Assembly (NCBI GenBank): GCA_964522845.1
Contig: CAZFZQ010000007.1
Location: forward strand, 1 to 25,917
DNA length: 25,917 bases
Direction: 5' to 3'
Source of the DNA: CAZFZQ01 sp964522845
GTDB lineage: Bacteria; Patescibacteriota; Patescibacteriia; GCA-002772895
In this document: one piece after another, positions 6,976-14,784 of the stretch
Numbering within the stretch: position 1 is the stretch's first letter
Layout: each line of letters starts with the position of its first letter
Made by a program: the position numbers and the translations under genes
Notes under the pieces: generated by a model
Databases searched by the model: none
The model's input: only the letters and a program-made list of their open reading frames with translations
What the model was told of the DNA's origin: nothing

Positions 6976-8961
6976 TTATAACTTTATCTTCTCCTCTTTT
7001 TTATCCTCTTTATATACTAAAAGTATATCGCCTTCTTCAATCTTCTGTCTACTGGTTATTTGCAAACCGCATTCGGACGGCGCGGCGGCCTCGGACACAT
7101 TTTGTTTTGCTGATTGGAGGCGCGTTATCGTTCCTTCGCCCATTTTAACATTCGCGCGAAGAATATCAAATTTTGCGTTATTCATAACCTTACCATGCGT
7201 TATTTGACCGCCGATAATTTGCGTATCTTTGGCCTGCCGGAAAATCGCGAGCACTTTAAGTTTTCCTAATTCAGCGCGTACCACTTCTTCTTGCAATAGA
7301 TCCTGCAATTTTTCTTCTACGGAATCCAAAAGTTCATAAATAATCTGGTAAATTTCCACGGTTACGGATTTTTCGCGCGCGGCTTTTTCCATTTCCACGG
7401 GAAGCTGGACGTTAAATCCGTACACCGCGGCAGATGATGTGGCGGCCCGGTCAATATCCGCTTCGGTAATGTTTCCCAATCCGTAATTCAAAACTTTTAC
7501 GCCCACGCGCGGATGGCTGAATTGCTCCAAAGAGCCGATAAGCGCTTCAGCCGAACCCAGCACATCGGTTTTTAAAATAACATTCAAAATTATTTTGTCC
7601 TTTGAATCCTCTTGTTTTTTATCATATGCCAAAATCGCCGGCCGTTTTGATTCGGTTTTTTTAACATTTTTATCCAGTCCTTTGGTGTCAGATACGGCCG
7701 CCAGCACATCGCCCACTTCCGGCGCGACTTTCAACCCCAAAACTTTAACCGGCTGAGACGGCAAAGCGGATTTCAGATCTTCGCCTTTCCAATTTTTCAT
7801 GGCGCGCACGCGGCCAAACAAAACATTTCCGACTTTCAAATAATCATTCACGCGCAAAGTGCCGTTTTGCACGAGGAGCGTCGCCACCACGCCCTCGCCT
7901 TTATCAACGTGCGATTCAATGACCGAAGCCACGGTCTCGCCATTTTTGTCAGCTTGAATATTGGCCGCTTCCATGTCGGAAACCAAAAGAATTGTTTCAA
8001 GCAGTTTATCAATGCCGTCGCCGGACTTTGCGGAAACCGGCACGCAAATAGTTTTTCCGCCCCAATCCTCTGGAATAAAATTCAGGTCGGCAAGTTCGCG
8101 TTTTACTTTTTCCGGGTCGGCATCGGATTTGTCCATTTTATTTATCGCCACCACGAACGGCAATTTTGACGCGGCAATAATATCCACCACTTCGCGCGTT
8201 TGCGGCTGGACGCCATCGTCGGCCGCCACTACCAAGATGGCGATGTCCGCGATTTTCGCGCCGCGCGAACGCATGGCCGTGAAGGCCTCGTGGCCAGGAG
8301 TATCAATAAAAGTTATTTTCCGGCCGTTTTTCTCCGCTTCGTACGCGCCGATGTGCTGGGTAATGCCGCCGGCTTCTCCTGCCATAACATTGGCGGAGCG
8401 GATCGTATCCAAAATTTTTGTTTTGCCGTGGTCAACATGCCCCATCACGACCACAACCGGCGGACGGCCCGCCAAATTGGCGCTGGACGCGCGCGCGTCT
8501 TTTACTGTCTCTCCGGCTCCGGTATTCATATCCAATTTTTCTTCCTCGGGCAAAACTTTCCAGCCCAAATCATCGCCGATGATGGACGCGGTTTCAAAAT
8601 CAATATTATCATTTAATGACGCCAGCACGCCGCTTTTCATTAAAAGTTTCATCAGATTATTTACCGGCGTGTTAAATTTGGCGGCCAATTCCCGCACGGT
8701 GATAAACTTTGACACGCGCACTTCTTTTTTCTCTTCGCTTCCCGCGGCGATAATAGCCTGTGTTTTGGCCTCTTCTTCTTTTTTATCTTTTTCCCAGCGC
8801 CACTTTCTGTAAAGATCGCGCCAATTATCAATGATTCTTTGCGCCGTCCGGTTATCAACCTGAACCGCCTTTCCGCCCACGTCAAAACCCATCTCCGGGA
8901 GCATTTCCCGTAGGCGATTGATGTCTACCTTTAATTTTCTGGCTAACTCTGATACATTCAT
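6976..8961 (-). CDS. infB: Translation initiation factor IF-2
   Basis: 661 aa, shorter than the roughly 750-900 of most bacteria because the N-terminal extension is reduced. It has two IF2_N-type helical modules (about 1-50, VSELARKLKV..., and 83-135, ITVRELAAKFNTPV...), then the GTPase: G1 GHVDHGKT (174-181), G3 DTPGHEAF (220-227), G4 NKMD (274-277). Beta-barrel domains II and IV and the fMet-tRNA-binding C-terminal region follow. IF-2 brings initiator tRNA to the 30S subunit and drives subunit joining. It is transcribed divergently from truB (59-bp spacer) and heads an operon with trxA and trxB. There is no SD site before the ATG. Confidence 0.97.
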   Translation of the reverse strand: MNVSELARKLKVDINRLREMLPEMGFDVGGKAVQVDNRTAQRIIDNWRDLYRKWRWEKDKKEEEAKTQAIIAAGSEEKKEVRVSKFITVRELAAKFNTPVNNLMKLLMKSGVLASLNDNIDFETASIIGDDLGWKVLPEEEKLDMNTGAGETVKDARASSANLAGRPPVVVVMGHVDHGKTKILDTIRSANVMAGEAGGITQHIGAYEAEKNGRKITFIDTPGHEAFTAMRSRGAKIADIAILVVAADDGVQPQTREVVDIIAASKLPFVVAINKMDKSDADPEKVKRELADLNFIPEDWGGKTICVPVSAKSGDGIDKLLETILLVSDMEAANIQADKNGETVASVIESHVDKGEGVVATLLVQNGTLRVNDYLKVGNVLFGRVRAMKNWKGEDLKSALPSQPVKVLGLKVAPEVGDVLAAVSDTKGLDKNVKKTESKRPAILAYDKKQEDSKDKIILNVILKTDVLGSAEALIGSLEQFSHPRVGVKVLNYGLGNITEADIDRAATSSAAVYGFNVQLPVEMEKAAREKSVTVEIYQIIYELLDSVEEKLQDLLQEEVVRAELGKLKVLAIFRQAKDTQIIGGQITHGKVMNNAKFDILRANVKMGEGTITRLQSAKQNVSEAAAPSECGLQITSRQKIEEGDILLVYKEDKKEEKIKL

Positions 8962-8984
8962 AATAAGCTAAAAGTATATTCAAG

Positions 8985-9013
8985 AGTATACATTATTATA
9001 ACAAAATAATCAA
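8985..9013 (-). promoter_or_regulatory. Promoter of the infB-trxA-trxB operon
   Basis: TTGATT (9013-9008), 17-bp spacer, TATACT (8990-8985) on the minus strand, giving a leader of about 17 bases before the infB ATG. A second TATAAT-like word lies at 9000-8995. Confidence 0.5.
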
Positions 9014-9020
9014 GACGAAC

Positions 9021-9701
9021 ATGAAAAGCGGATTTTTGCTGATAAAGAAACCATCCGGCCCCACCTCACACGACATTATAGATGAATTGCGGCGGATTAC
9101 GGGCGAACGGAAAATCGGCCACGCCGGAACTTTGGACCCGTTTGCCTCGGGACTTTTGATTGTGGCCGTGGGGCGAGAAGCCACCCGAAATATCGCCCAA
9201 TTCATAAAGCAAGATAAAACTTATATTGCCAAACTGCATTTGGGCGCGACCTCCAACACTTTCGACCGCACCGGCATTATACAAAATGGTCAGCGACCGC
9301 TGGACATTTTGCATAAGGTAGAAATCGAAAAAATACTAAAAAAATTTGTCGGGGAACAAAAACAAATTCCACCAATGTACTCGGCAAAAAAAGTGGGCGG
9401 AAAAAAATTATACGAGCTGGCGCGGAAAGGAGTTGAAATTGAAAGAAAGCCGGCGGAGATAAAGATACATTATATTAAGCTGTTAAATTATAAATATCCG
9501 GAACTGGAAATTGAAACCCGCGTTTCTTCCGGCACTTACATCCGCACGCTCGCGAACGACATTGGGCAAGCGCTCGGATGCGGCGCGTATTTAGAAGAAT
9601 TGCAACGCACGGAAATTGGAGGATATAAATTGAAAAACGCGGTGGAAACAAAAAATCTTACCAAAGAAAATTGGAATAATTTTATTGTTGACATAAAATA
9701 A
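9021..9701 (+). CDS. truB: tRNA pseudouridine(55) synthase
   Basis: 226 aa. The TruB signature GHAGTLDPFASGLL is present with catalytic Asp39, as are KxPGPTSH-like residues near the start (KKPSGPTSHD, 9-18), the YxAK-type PPMYSAKKVGG, and SSGTYIRTLANDIG near the end of the core. The enzyme makes pseudouridine 55 in the T loop of tRNAs. At 226 residues it lacks a C-terminal PUA domain that longer TruB proteins carry. The ATG is preceded by an AT-rich leader without an SD site. It starts 59 bases from the divergent infB. The terminal codons overlap the promoter of the next gene. Confidence 0.95.
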   Translation: MKSGFLLIKKPSGPTSHDIIDELRRITGERKIGHAGTLDPFASGLLIVAVGREATRNIAQFIKQDKTYIAKLHLGATSNTFDRTGIIQNGQRPLDILHKVEIEKILKKFVGEQKQIPPMYSAKKVGGKKLYELARKGVEIERKPAEIKIHYIKLLNYKYPELEIETRVSSGTYIRTLANDIGQALGCGAYLEELQRTEIGGYKLKNAVETKNLTKENWNNFIVDIK

Positions 9702-9716
9702 AAAAACATTTAAGAT
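9688..9716 (+). promoter_or_regulatory. Promoter of the flavoprotein gene
   Basis: TTGACA (9688-9693, inside the last truB codons), 17-bp spacer, TAAGAT (9711-9716). The predicted start near 9723 leaves a leader of about 17 bases containing AGGAGG. Confidence 0.6.
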
Positions 9717-9739
9717 CACAACAGAACAGGAGGGCGGTC

Positions 9740-10468
9740 ATGAAAATTTTGGCAATCAATGGCAGTCCAAATTTGCACGGCGTTACCATGTCACTCGTTA
9801 ATCCTTTCTTGGAAGGCGCGCGAGAGGCGGGCGCGGAAACCGAGCTCATTCATATCAAAAAGTTAAAAATCAATCCTTGTCTCGGATGCCTTAATTGCTG
9901 GTTTGTTACTCCGGGACAATGTTCGCAAAAAGACGACATGCGAGCGCTTTATCCAAAACTGCGAGAAGCGGATATTTGGGTTTTAGCCAGCCCGCTCTAC
10001 ATCGGCGGCGTTTCCGGACCCATAAAAATGTTTTTGGACAGGTTTCTTCCGCTCGTTCTTCCATTTATCACAAGAAGGAATGGCCGTGACCGCCATCCGC
10101 TCCGAAGCGGTGGAAAACACGGCGGTATCGTTCTGGTTTCCAGTTGCGGACTTTGGGGAATGGAAAACTTTGACCCTATGGTGGCGCATATTAAAGAAGT
10201 ATGCGAACATGCGAGCCGATATTTTGCCGGCGCGCTCTTGCGTCCGCACGGACCGGCGCTGCCAGAACTCATGGAATCAAAACTTCTTTCCTACCGCGCT
10301 CATAATGTTTTTGCCGCAGCCCGAGAGGCGGGACGGCAAGTCGCTTTGACCGGAATAATCCCCGATGAAACAGCCATGGCTGTAAGTCGAAATCTCCTGC
10401 CGCGGATTCTTTACAACATGATTGTCAATAAAAACTTCAAGAGAATGTTAAAAAAACTTGAGAAATAA
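9740..10468 (+). CDS. Iron-sulfur flavoprotein / NAD(P)H-dependent FMN reductase family
   Basis: 242 aa, flavodoxin fold. The N-terminus MKILAINGSPN..GVT is the FMN-phosphate loop of the NADPH-dependent FMN reductase family. Residues near 47-60 carry CLGCLNCWFVTPGQC, matching the compact CX2CX2CX4-7C motif that binds a 4Fe-4S cluster in archaeal and bacterial iron-sulfur flavoproteins. SPLYIGGVSGPIKMFLDR is the usual flavin-contact and dimer segment. Such proteins shuttle electrons, for example from ferredoxin or NAD(P)H to oxygen species or other acceptors; the partner is not evident here. The start is fixed by AGGAGG six bases before the ATG. Own promoter and a perfect terminator make it a single-gene unit between truB and rny. 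Confidence 0.88.
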   Translation: MKILAINGSPNLHGVTMSLVNPFLEGAREAGAETELIHIKKLKINPCLGCLNCWFVTPGQCSQKDDMRALYPKLREADIWVLASPLYIGGVSGPIKMFLDRFLPLVLPFITRRNGRDRHPLRSGGKHGGIVLVSSCGLWGMENFDPMVAHIKEVCEHASRYFAGALLRPHGPALPELMESKLLSYRAHNVFAAAREAGRQVALTGIIPDETAMAVSRNLLPRILYNMIVNKNFKRMLKKLEK

Positions 10469-10470
10469 AA

Positions 10471-10499
10471 AACTCCGAACGCTCGGAGTTATTTTTTTT
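10471..10499 (+). terminator. Intrinsic terminator
   Basis: Perfect 8-bp stem AACTCCGA/TCGGAGTT (10471-10478 with 10483-10490) and eight T. Confidence 0.92.
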
Positions 10500-10562
10500 G
10501 TCCATACACTTTTGCGTTAGAGGTCAATTACTATCCCATTATTCCGCCTAATTTACCCATTA

Positions 10563-10591
10563 TTGCCAAAAAAAGCGTTTCGTGATATAAT
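10563..10591 (+). promoter_or_regulatory. Promoter of rny, with a long leader
   Basis: TTGCCA (10563-10568), exactly 17 bp, then a perfect TATAAT (10586-10591). Start near 10598 gives a leader of about 145 bases before the rny ATG, far longer than other leaders here. It contains an ACGG/CCGT hairpin near 10697-10707 and no SD site. Confidence 0.7.
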
Positions 10592-10742
10592 AATGATAGT
10601 TTTAAATTAAGATAATAAGATAAATTTACCAAACCGTCCAAGGATTCTTCTAAATCTATGAATTTAGCCTTGATTTCACACAAATTAAACGAATCAACGG
10701 AAACCGTTTTAATGGATTCTTTTTCGGGTTGGAACAATTTTT

Positions 10743-12275
10743 ATGGAAACAACAATTCTCTTACTCATAGCCGCCTCCGCGATAGGCGCGATCGCCGGCA
10801 TTTTAGCAGGTTACTCTCTTCGTAAAATCATTTCCCGCGGGCAAGTTGATTCCGCCGAATCCAAGGCGGAAAAAATCCTGGCCGAAGCAAAAAACAGAGG
10901 GCAGGAATATCTCGTCAAAGTCAAAGAAAAAGGCCTCGCCATTATTGATGAATCAAAGCGCGAGGAAGTTTTGCGTAGAAAAGACATTCAAGAACTTCAG
11001 AAGCGTTTAGAGAAACGCGAGGGCGTTTATGACCAAAAACTTTTGGATTTTCAGGACAAACAACAAAAACTTTTTGAAAAAGCCACTAAGCTTGAGGAAA
11101 TAAAAAAAGAAATCCAGGGGCTCCGCGACCAGGAAATGGAAAAGCTCCAGCAAGTGGCGGGGCTCACGCGCGACGCGGCCAAAAATGAACTTTTAGAATT
11201 GGTGGCAAAAGACGCGAATGAAGAATTGGTGTCGCGCAAAAAGAAATTGCAAGAACAGAGCCACGAAGAGCTGGAAAAAGAAGCGCGCGAAATTTTATTG
11301 CCCGTTATTGAAAGAATGGCCTCGGGCGTGGTGGCGGAATCAACCACCACCTCCGTGTCATTGCCCAACGACGAAATGAAGGGCCGCATCATCGGCAAGG
11401 AAGGACGCAACATTAAAGTAATTGAACAGCTGACCGGCACGGAAATTTTGATTGACGAAACGCCGGAAACAATCACGGTCTCATGTTTTTCTCCGGTCAG
11501 GCGCCAATTGGCCAAACGCGTTTTGGACAAACTTATTTCTGACGGCAGAATCCAGTCGGCGAGAATTGAAGAAACGGTTGAGGCTGTAAGAAAAGAGCTG
11601 GCCATAGAAATCACCAAAGCCGGCGAAGAAGCTTTGTATAAACTGGGCTTAACCGGATTAGACCAAAAATTGGTGCAAATTATCGGCCGGTTAAAGTTCC
11701 GCACGAGCTACGGGCAAAATATTTTGCTCCATTCTATTGAGGTCGCGAGCTTGTCCGCCATGCTTGCCGAAGAATTGGGCGCCGATGTAACCATCGCCAA
11801 AAAAGGCGGTCTCTTGCACGACATCGGCAAAGCTATGGATCAGGATATTCAAGGCGGGCATCCGGAAATCGGCTATAACATTTTGAAAAAATTCAACATC
11901 CCGGAAGAAATCGCTTACATCGCTTTGGGGCATCATGAAGACAAGCCAAAAACACTGGAAGCTGTTATAGTTAAAGTTGCCGACGCCATTTCGGGGGCAA
12001 GACCCGGTGCCAGAAAGGACTCTTACGAGCAATATATCAAGCGTTTGGAAGAGTTGGAAAAAATCGCCACTTCATTTGGCGGCGTGGAAAAATGCTATGC
12101 CATTCAGGCCGGGCGCGAGGTTAGGGTTTTTGTCAAACCCGAAGCCATTGATGACTATGCCTGCCACGAATTGGCAAAAAATATCGCCACGCAAATTGAA
12201 TCCGAATTGCAATATCCCGGCGAAATCAAAGTGACGGTAATACGAGAAAAGAGAGTCATAGAATACGCGAAGTAA
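10743..12275 (+). CDS. rny: Ribonuclease Y
   Basis: 510 aa, the usual length. An N-terminal membrane anchor (residues 4-24, ILLLIAASAIGAIAGILAG), a long charged coiled coil (about 35-190), a KH RNA-binding domain with the GxxG loop in GRIIGKEGRNIK (214-225), and an HD phosphohydrolase domain with LLHDIGKAMD (H359, D360) and HHEDKP further on. RNase Y is the membrane-bound endonuclease that starts mRNA decay. It is followed by ymdB after 32 bases, the same order as in Bacillus. The region between rny and ymdB is an AT-word repeat. Confidence 0.97.
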   Translation: METTILLLIAASAIGAIAGILAGYSLRKIISRGQVDSAESKAEKILAEAKNRGQEYLVKVKEKGLAIIDESKREEVLRRKDIQELQKRLEKREGVYDQKLLDFQDKQQKLFEKATKLEEIKKEIQGLRDQEMEKLQQVAGLTRDAAKNELLELVAKDANEELVSRKKKLQEQSHEELEKEAREILLPVIERMASGVVAESTTTSVSLPNDEMKGRIIGKEGRNIKVIEQLTGTEILIDETPETITVSCFSPVRRQLAKRVLDKLISDGRIQSARIEETVEAVRKELAIEITKAGEEALYKLGLTGLDQKLVQIIGRLKFRTSYGQNILLHSIEVASLSAMLAEELGADVTIAKKGGLLHDIGKAMDQDIQGGHPEIGYNILKKFNIPEEIAYIALGHHEDKPKTLEAVIVKVADAISGARPGARKDSYEQYIKRLEELEKIATSFGGVEKCYAIQAGREVRVFVKPEAIDDYACHELAKNIATQIESELQYPGEIKVTVIREKRVIEYAK

Positions 12276-12307
12276 TTACTAATTAATAATTACGAATTAC
12301 TAATTTT
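12276..12307. repeat. AT-rich word repeat between rny and ymdB
   Basis: Words taattac/gaattac/taatta fill the whole spacer. They match the style of the repeat embedded in leuS at 3322-3353. Confidence 0.5.
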
Positions 12308-13129
12308 ATGCTTAGGGTAATTGTCCTTGGGGACATCATGGGTTCTATCGGCAGAAAAGCCCTGACCAAAAAACTTCCCGAGCTCCGCAAAAAATACGGC
12401 GCGGATTTGGTTATCGCCAATTGCGAAAATCTGGCGCACGGCATGGGCGTCACATCAAAAACATTGCGCGAGATATTCGCCGCGGGCGTTGATTTTTGCA
12501 CTTCCGGAAATCATGTTTGGGACAAAAAAAAAGAGTTAAAAATAATTTTGAAAGACAAACAACTGAAAGACAAATTAGTCCGCCCCGCAAACTATAAAAA
12601 AATTTATAGAAAACTTGGCGAAGGATATAAAATTATAACCGTAGGAAATGATAAAATTTTAATTATCAATCTCTCCGGCCGAGTATTTATGAAAGCCGAC
12701 GGGCTAAAAGTCCATTCCCCCCTCGTAGCGCTGGAAGATATTTTGGAAAAAAATAAAAAGAAAAAAGTCAGCGCGGTGCTGGTTGATTTTCACGCCGAAG
12801 CCACTTCGGAAAAACGCGGGCTTGGTTATTTTGCCGACGGAAAAATAAGTTTGATGTGGGGCACGCATACGCACACGCCAACCGCCGACCTCCAAATTCA
12901 AGAGCATGGCACGGGATTTATTACCGACCTCGGAATGTGCGGCGCCAGGGATTCAGTCATTGGCGAAGATAAGGAAGCGGTGATAGAATCATTAAAACGC
13001 AAGGACGCAAAATTAAAACACAATATTCCGGATCATGGCTGGGCAAAAATCCAAGGCATTTACGCGGAAATTGACGGCAAAAAAACTAAAAAAATTGAAC
13101 AAATTGCGGAAGAAGTGGAGATAAAATAA
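12308..13129 (+). CDS. ymdB: YmdB-family metallophosphoesterase
   Basis: 273 aa. Family motifs are GDIMGSIGRKAL (metal-binding Asp9), NCENLAHGMGV (about 40-50), GNHVWDKKE (about 67-75), VDFHAEATSEK and MWGTHTHTPTAD (metal-binding histidines), and TDLGMCGARDSVIG. These define the TIGR00282/YmdB family of dimetal phosphodiesterases; the Bacillus member acts on cyclic AMP and affects RNase Y-linked gene expression and biofilm. Co-location behind rny supports a joint role. The ATG has no SD site. Confidence 0.93.
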   Translation: MLRVIVLGDIMGSIGRKALTKKLPELRKKYGADLVIANCENLAHGMGVTSKTLREIFAAGVDFCTSGNHVWDKKKELKIILKDKQLKDKLVRPANYKKIYRKLGEGYKIITVGNDKILIINLSGRVFMKADGLKVHSPLVALEDILEKNKKKKVSAVLVDFHAEATSEKRGLGYFADGKISLMWGTHTHTPTADLQIQEHGTGFITDLGMCGARDSVIGEDKEAVIESLKRKDAKLKHNIPDHGWAKIQGIYAEIDGKKTKKIEQIAEEVEIK

Positions 13130-13143
13130 GATTTTTTTCCTTC

Positions 13144-13224
13144 TGTCATTCCCGCGAAGGCGGGAATCCAGGCCCTTATTTACTGGATCCCCGAATAGTC
13201 GCGATGCGCTTGTCGGGGATGACA
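13144..13224. repeat. Family C palindromic (MITE-like) element, complete copy
   Basis: 81 bp bounded by TGTCAT and ATGACA. The left half is TGTCATTCCCGCgaaGGCGGGAATCCAG; the right half is CTGGAT..CCCCG...CGGGGATGACA. Each half is a hairpin and the whole can fold as a longer one. A half copy lies at 25765-25792. Confidence 0.8.
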
Positions 13225-13234
13225 AGGTATGGAT

Positions 13235-13262
13235 TTGCTAAATTTAGGCAATAAGTTATAAT
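13235..13262 (+). promoter_or_regulatory. Promoter of the HU gene
   Basis: TTGCTA (13235-13240), 16-bp spacer, perfect TATAAT (13257-13262), about 23 bases of AT-rich leader. Confidence 0.6.
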
Positions 13263-13291
13263 AAAAGTATAAATAAATAATTTTTAAAGAT

Positions 13292-13636
13292 ATGAACAAA
13301 GCACAGTTGGCTGAAATTTTAAGCGGAAAGGTGGCCGGCGTCTCGCGCGCCCAGGCGGAACGTTTTTTGGATGAAATGACCAAAACCATCACGCAAAAAT
13401 TAATCACGGGCGAAGAAGTTGTTTTCGCGGGCTTCGGCGCTTTCTCCTCAAAGAAAAGAAAGGGCCGCACGGGCGTCAATCCCCGCAATACTAAACAATC
13501 CATCCAGATTCCGTCAGTCAAAGTTGCAAAATTTAAACCCGGAAAAAATCTCAAAGATTCTCTCAAGAAATCCGACCATGTTGCAACTCCGCCGCCAGCT
13601 CCGGTTGCTACGTCTGAGCCGATACAGCAAGCATAA
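13292..13636 (+). CDS. HU/IHF-family DNA-binding protein with Pro/Ala tail
   Basis: 114 aa. The first 90 residues are a complete HU fold: MNKAQLAEILSGKVAGVSRAQAERFLDEM, then GEEVVFAGFGAF, the DNA-gripping arm around RKGRTGVNPRNTKQSIQIP, and VAKFKPGKNLKDSLK. The arm keeps the N-P-R tip that intercalates into DNA. About 20 extra residues (ATPPPAPVATSEPIQQA) form a flexible Pro/Ala tail not found in standard 90-aa HU. It would bend and compact chromosomal DNA. Own promoter and terminator. Confidence 0.95.
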   Translation: MNKAQLAEILSGKVAGVSRAQAERFLDEMTKTITQKLITGEEVVFAGFGAFSSKKRKGRTGVNPRNTKQSIQIPSVKVAKFKPGKNLKDSLKKSDHVATPPPAPVATSEPIQQA

Positions 13637-13640
13637 ACTA

Positions 13641-13666
13641 AAAATCCCCAAACGGGGATTTTTTTA
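13641..13666 (+). terminator. Intrinsic terminator of the HU gene
   Basis: Stem ATCCCC/GGGGAT with loop AAAC, followed by seven T. Confidence 0.88.
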
Positions 13667-13668
13667 AA

Positions 13669-13697
13669 TTGACAATCTGTGATAAGTATGATAAAAA
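13669..13697 (+). promoter_or_regulatory. Promoter of the membrane protein gene
   Basis: TTGACA (13669-13674), 17-bp spacer ending TATGa, -10 TAAAAA (13692-13697); extended -10 TGn. Leader about 21 bases with GAGGAG. Confidence 0.55.
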
Positions 13698-13724
13698 AAT
13701 CTTAAGGACAGAGGAGAATATAAA

Positions 13725-14327
13725 ATGGAGGTTGGCCTGATTTTCAGCGGATGCGCCGTGTCCTCTCATATTATCGCGTACATTTTATACAACAGAAATA
13801 TTGCGCGGCAAAACTGCCGCCCGTCAATTACCGGCTGGCTCTTAGGGTCTTTCGTCTCAATACTGAATGCCATAAGCTATTTTCTAATGACCGGGGACTT
13901 TATAAAGACCATTCTTCCCGCCGAAAGCACCTTGTTCCACATCTTTACCATCTTTATGTTGTGGCGAAAAGGAAATTTTGTCAAAATAGACACCTATGAC
14001 AAACTTACTTTCGTCATCGGCCTTTTGGTAATTTTTGTTTGGTGGCGATATCAAAACGCCTCTTATGCCAATCTTCTTTTACAATTTTGTTATCTCATTT
14101 CGATGATTCCTATATATAGAAATGAATTGAAAGACAACAAAAATGAAAGACCGCTGCCGTGGTTTCTGTGGGCGCTGGCGCATACATTTAACACCGGCAC
14201 GGTAATCGCACGCTGGCAAAAACATTGGCCGGATATTATTTATCCGACATTAACCACCACAGAACACGTCGCCGCAGGATTGCTGGCCCTTAGAAAAACA
14301 AAATCCCCGTCATCCGTTCTTCGCTAA
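13725..14327 (+). CDS. Polytopic membrane protein with two PQ-loop-like repeats
   Basis: 200 aa with about six or seven membrane segments. Two similar stretches, RPSITGWLLGSFVSILNAISYF (about 32-53) and RPLPWFLWALAHTFNTGTVI (about 142-161), each start with R-P and a W/L-rich helix carrying an N. This is reminiscent of the duplicated proline-containing helices of PQ-loop/SWEET-like proteins, but I do not claim the family. A cytoplasmic loop with ELKDNKNERP separates the halves. The start is set by GAGGAG eight bases before the ATG. Own promoter; the last codons form one arm of the terminator shared with the convergent gene at 14360. Function unknown. Confidence 0.7.
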   Translation: MEVGLIFSGCAVSSHIIAYILYNRNIARQNCRPSITGWLLGSFVSILNAISYFLMTGDFIKTILPAESTLFHIFTIFMLWRKGNFVKIDTYDKLTFVIGLLVIFVWWRYQNASYANLLLQFCYLISMIPIYRNELKDNKNERPLPWFLWALAHTFNTGTVIARWQKHWPDIIYPTLTTTEHVAAGLLALRKTKSPSSVLR

Positions 14328-14357
14328 AGCTACGAAGGACGAGGGGGATTTTTTTTA
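14301..14357. terminator. Bidirectional terminator between convergent genes
   Basis: AATCCCC (about 14302-14308) pairs with GGGGGATT (14343-14350), with inner arms CTTCG/CGAAG around ctaaagcta. T runs on one side and A runs on the other serve both strands. The stem includes the last eight codons of the membrane protein gene. The core resembles the CGCTAAAGC word in the repeat at 25404-25463. Confidence 0.75.
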
Positions 14358-14359
14358 TT

Positions 14360-14722
14360 TTAGCGGCGAGCTTCGCGCTCCGCCTTTTCAATGTACTCCT
14401 TGGCAACTTCATAAAGAGCTTTGCAGGCGTATTCATGCGCCTCGTCTTCAAAATCTTTTTTTTCTATTCTGCTTTTCAGATTATGATAAATGCCCACAAG
14501 ATCCGGGTCGGCCGAATAAATATCGTGCATTTTCTGAAACGCCAAACCGCAAAGCGGCTGATACCCGTGAAGCACTAAATCCTCCTGAAGAAATATTTCC
14601 GGCCTGTGCAACCGTATGGCCATGCGTGCTACTGCCGATAGCCACTCATCAAGCTGTACGACATAAGGATAGCCCTCGCCATCTTCATCACCCTCTTCGG
14701 GGTTCTTTTTTGCCCCACTCAT
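14360..14722 (-). CDS. Small acidic protein of unknown function
   Basis: 120 aa from the ATG at 14722, which has GAGGAGG seven bases upstream; a TTG at 14743 would add seven residues but overlaps the SD region. The N-terminal 20 residues are acidic and low in complexity (NPEEGDEDGEG), followed by a helical body (VQLDEWLSAVARMAIRLHRPEI, YQPLCGLAFQKMHDI) and a highly charged C-terminal helix ending KAEREARR. No signal peptide or membrane segment, and no family I recognise. It has an own promoter of the same type as the other accessory genes and shares a terminator with the convergent membrane protein gene. Confidence 0.7.
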   Translation of the reverse strand: MSGAKKNPEEGDEDGEGYPYVVQLDEWLSAVARMAIRLHRPEIFLQEDLVLHGYQPLCGLAFQKMHDIYSADPDLVGIYHNLKSRIEKKDFEDEAHEYACKALYEVAKEYIEKAEREARR

Positions 14723-14743
14723 TGGTTTTCCTCCTCTAATCAA

Positions 14744-14772
14744 TTTTTAGCATAAAAATAAAAATCTGTCCA
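14744..14772 (-). promoter_or_regulatory. Promoter of the small acidic protein gene
   Basis: Minus strand TGGACA (14772-14767), 17-bp spacer ending TATGc, -10 TAAAAA (14749-14744). Predicted leader of about 15 bases consists mainly of the SD site. Confidence 0.55.
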
Positions 14773-14784
14773 GGTGGCAAATTT

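Noticed and set aside
7961..8812. A 283-codon plus-strand frame opposite infB
   Set aside because: A shadow of a highly conserved gene; no family pattern and no start signals.
10531..10737. A 68-codon minus-strand frame in the rny leader
   Set aside because: It starts with TTG, has no SD site, and overlaps the best promoter in the window.
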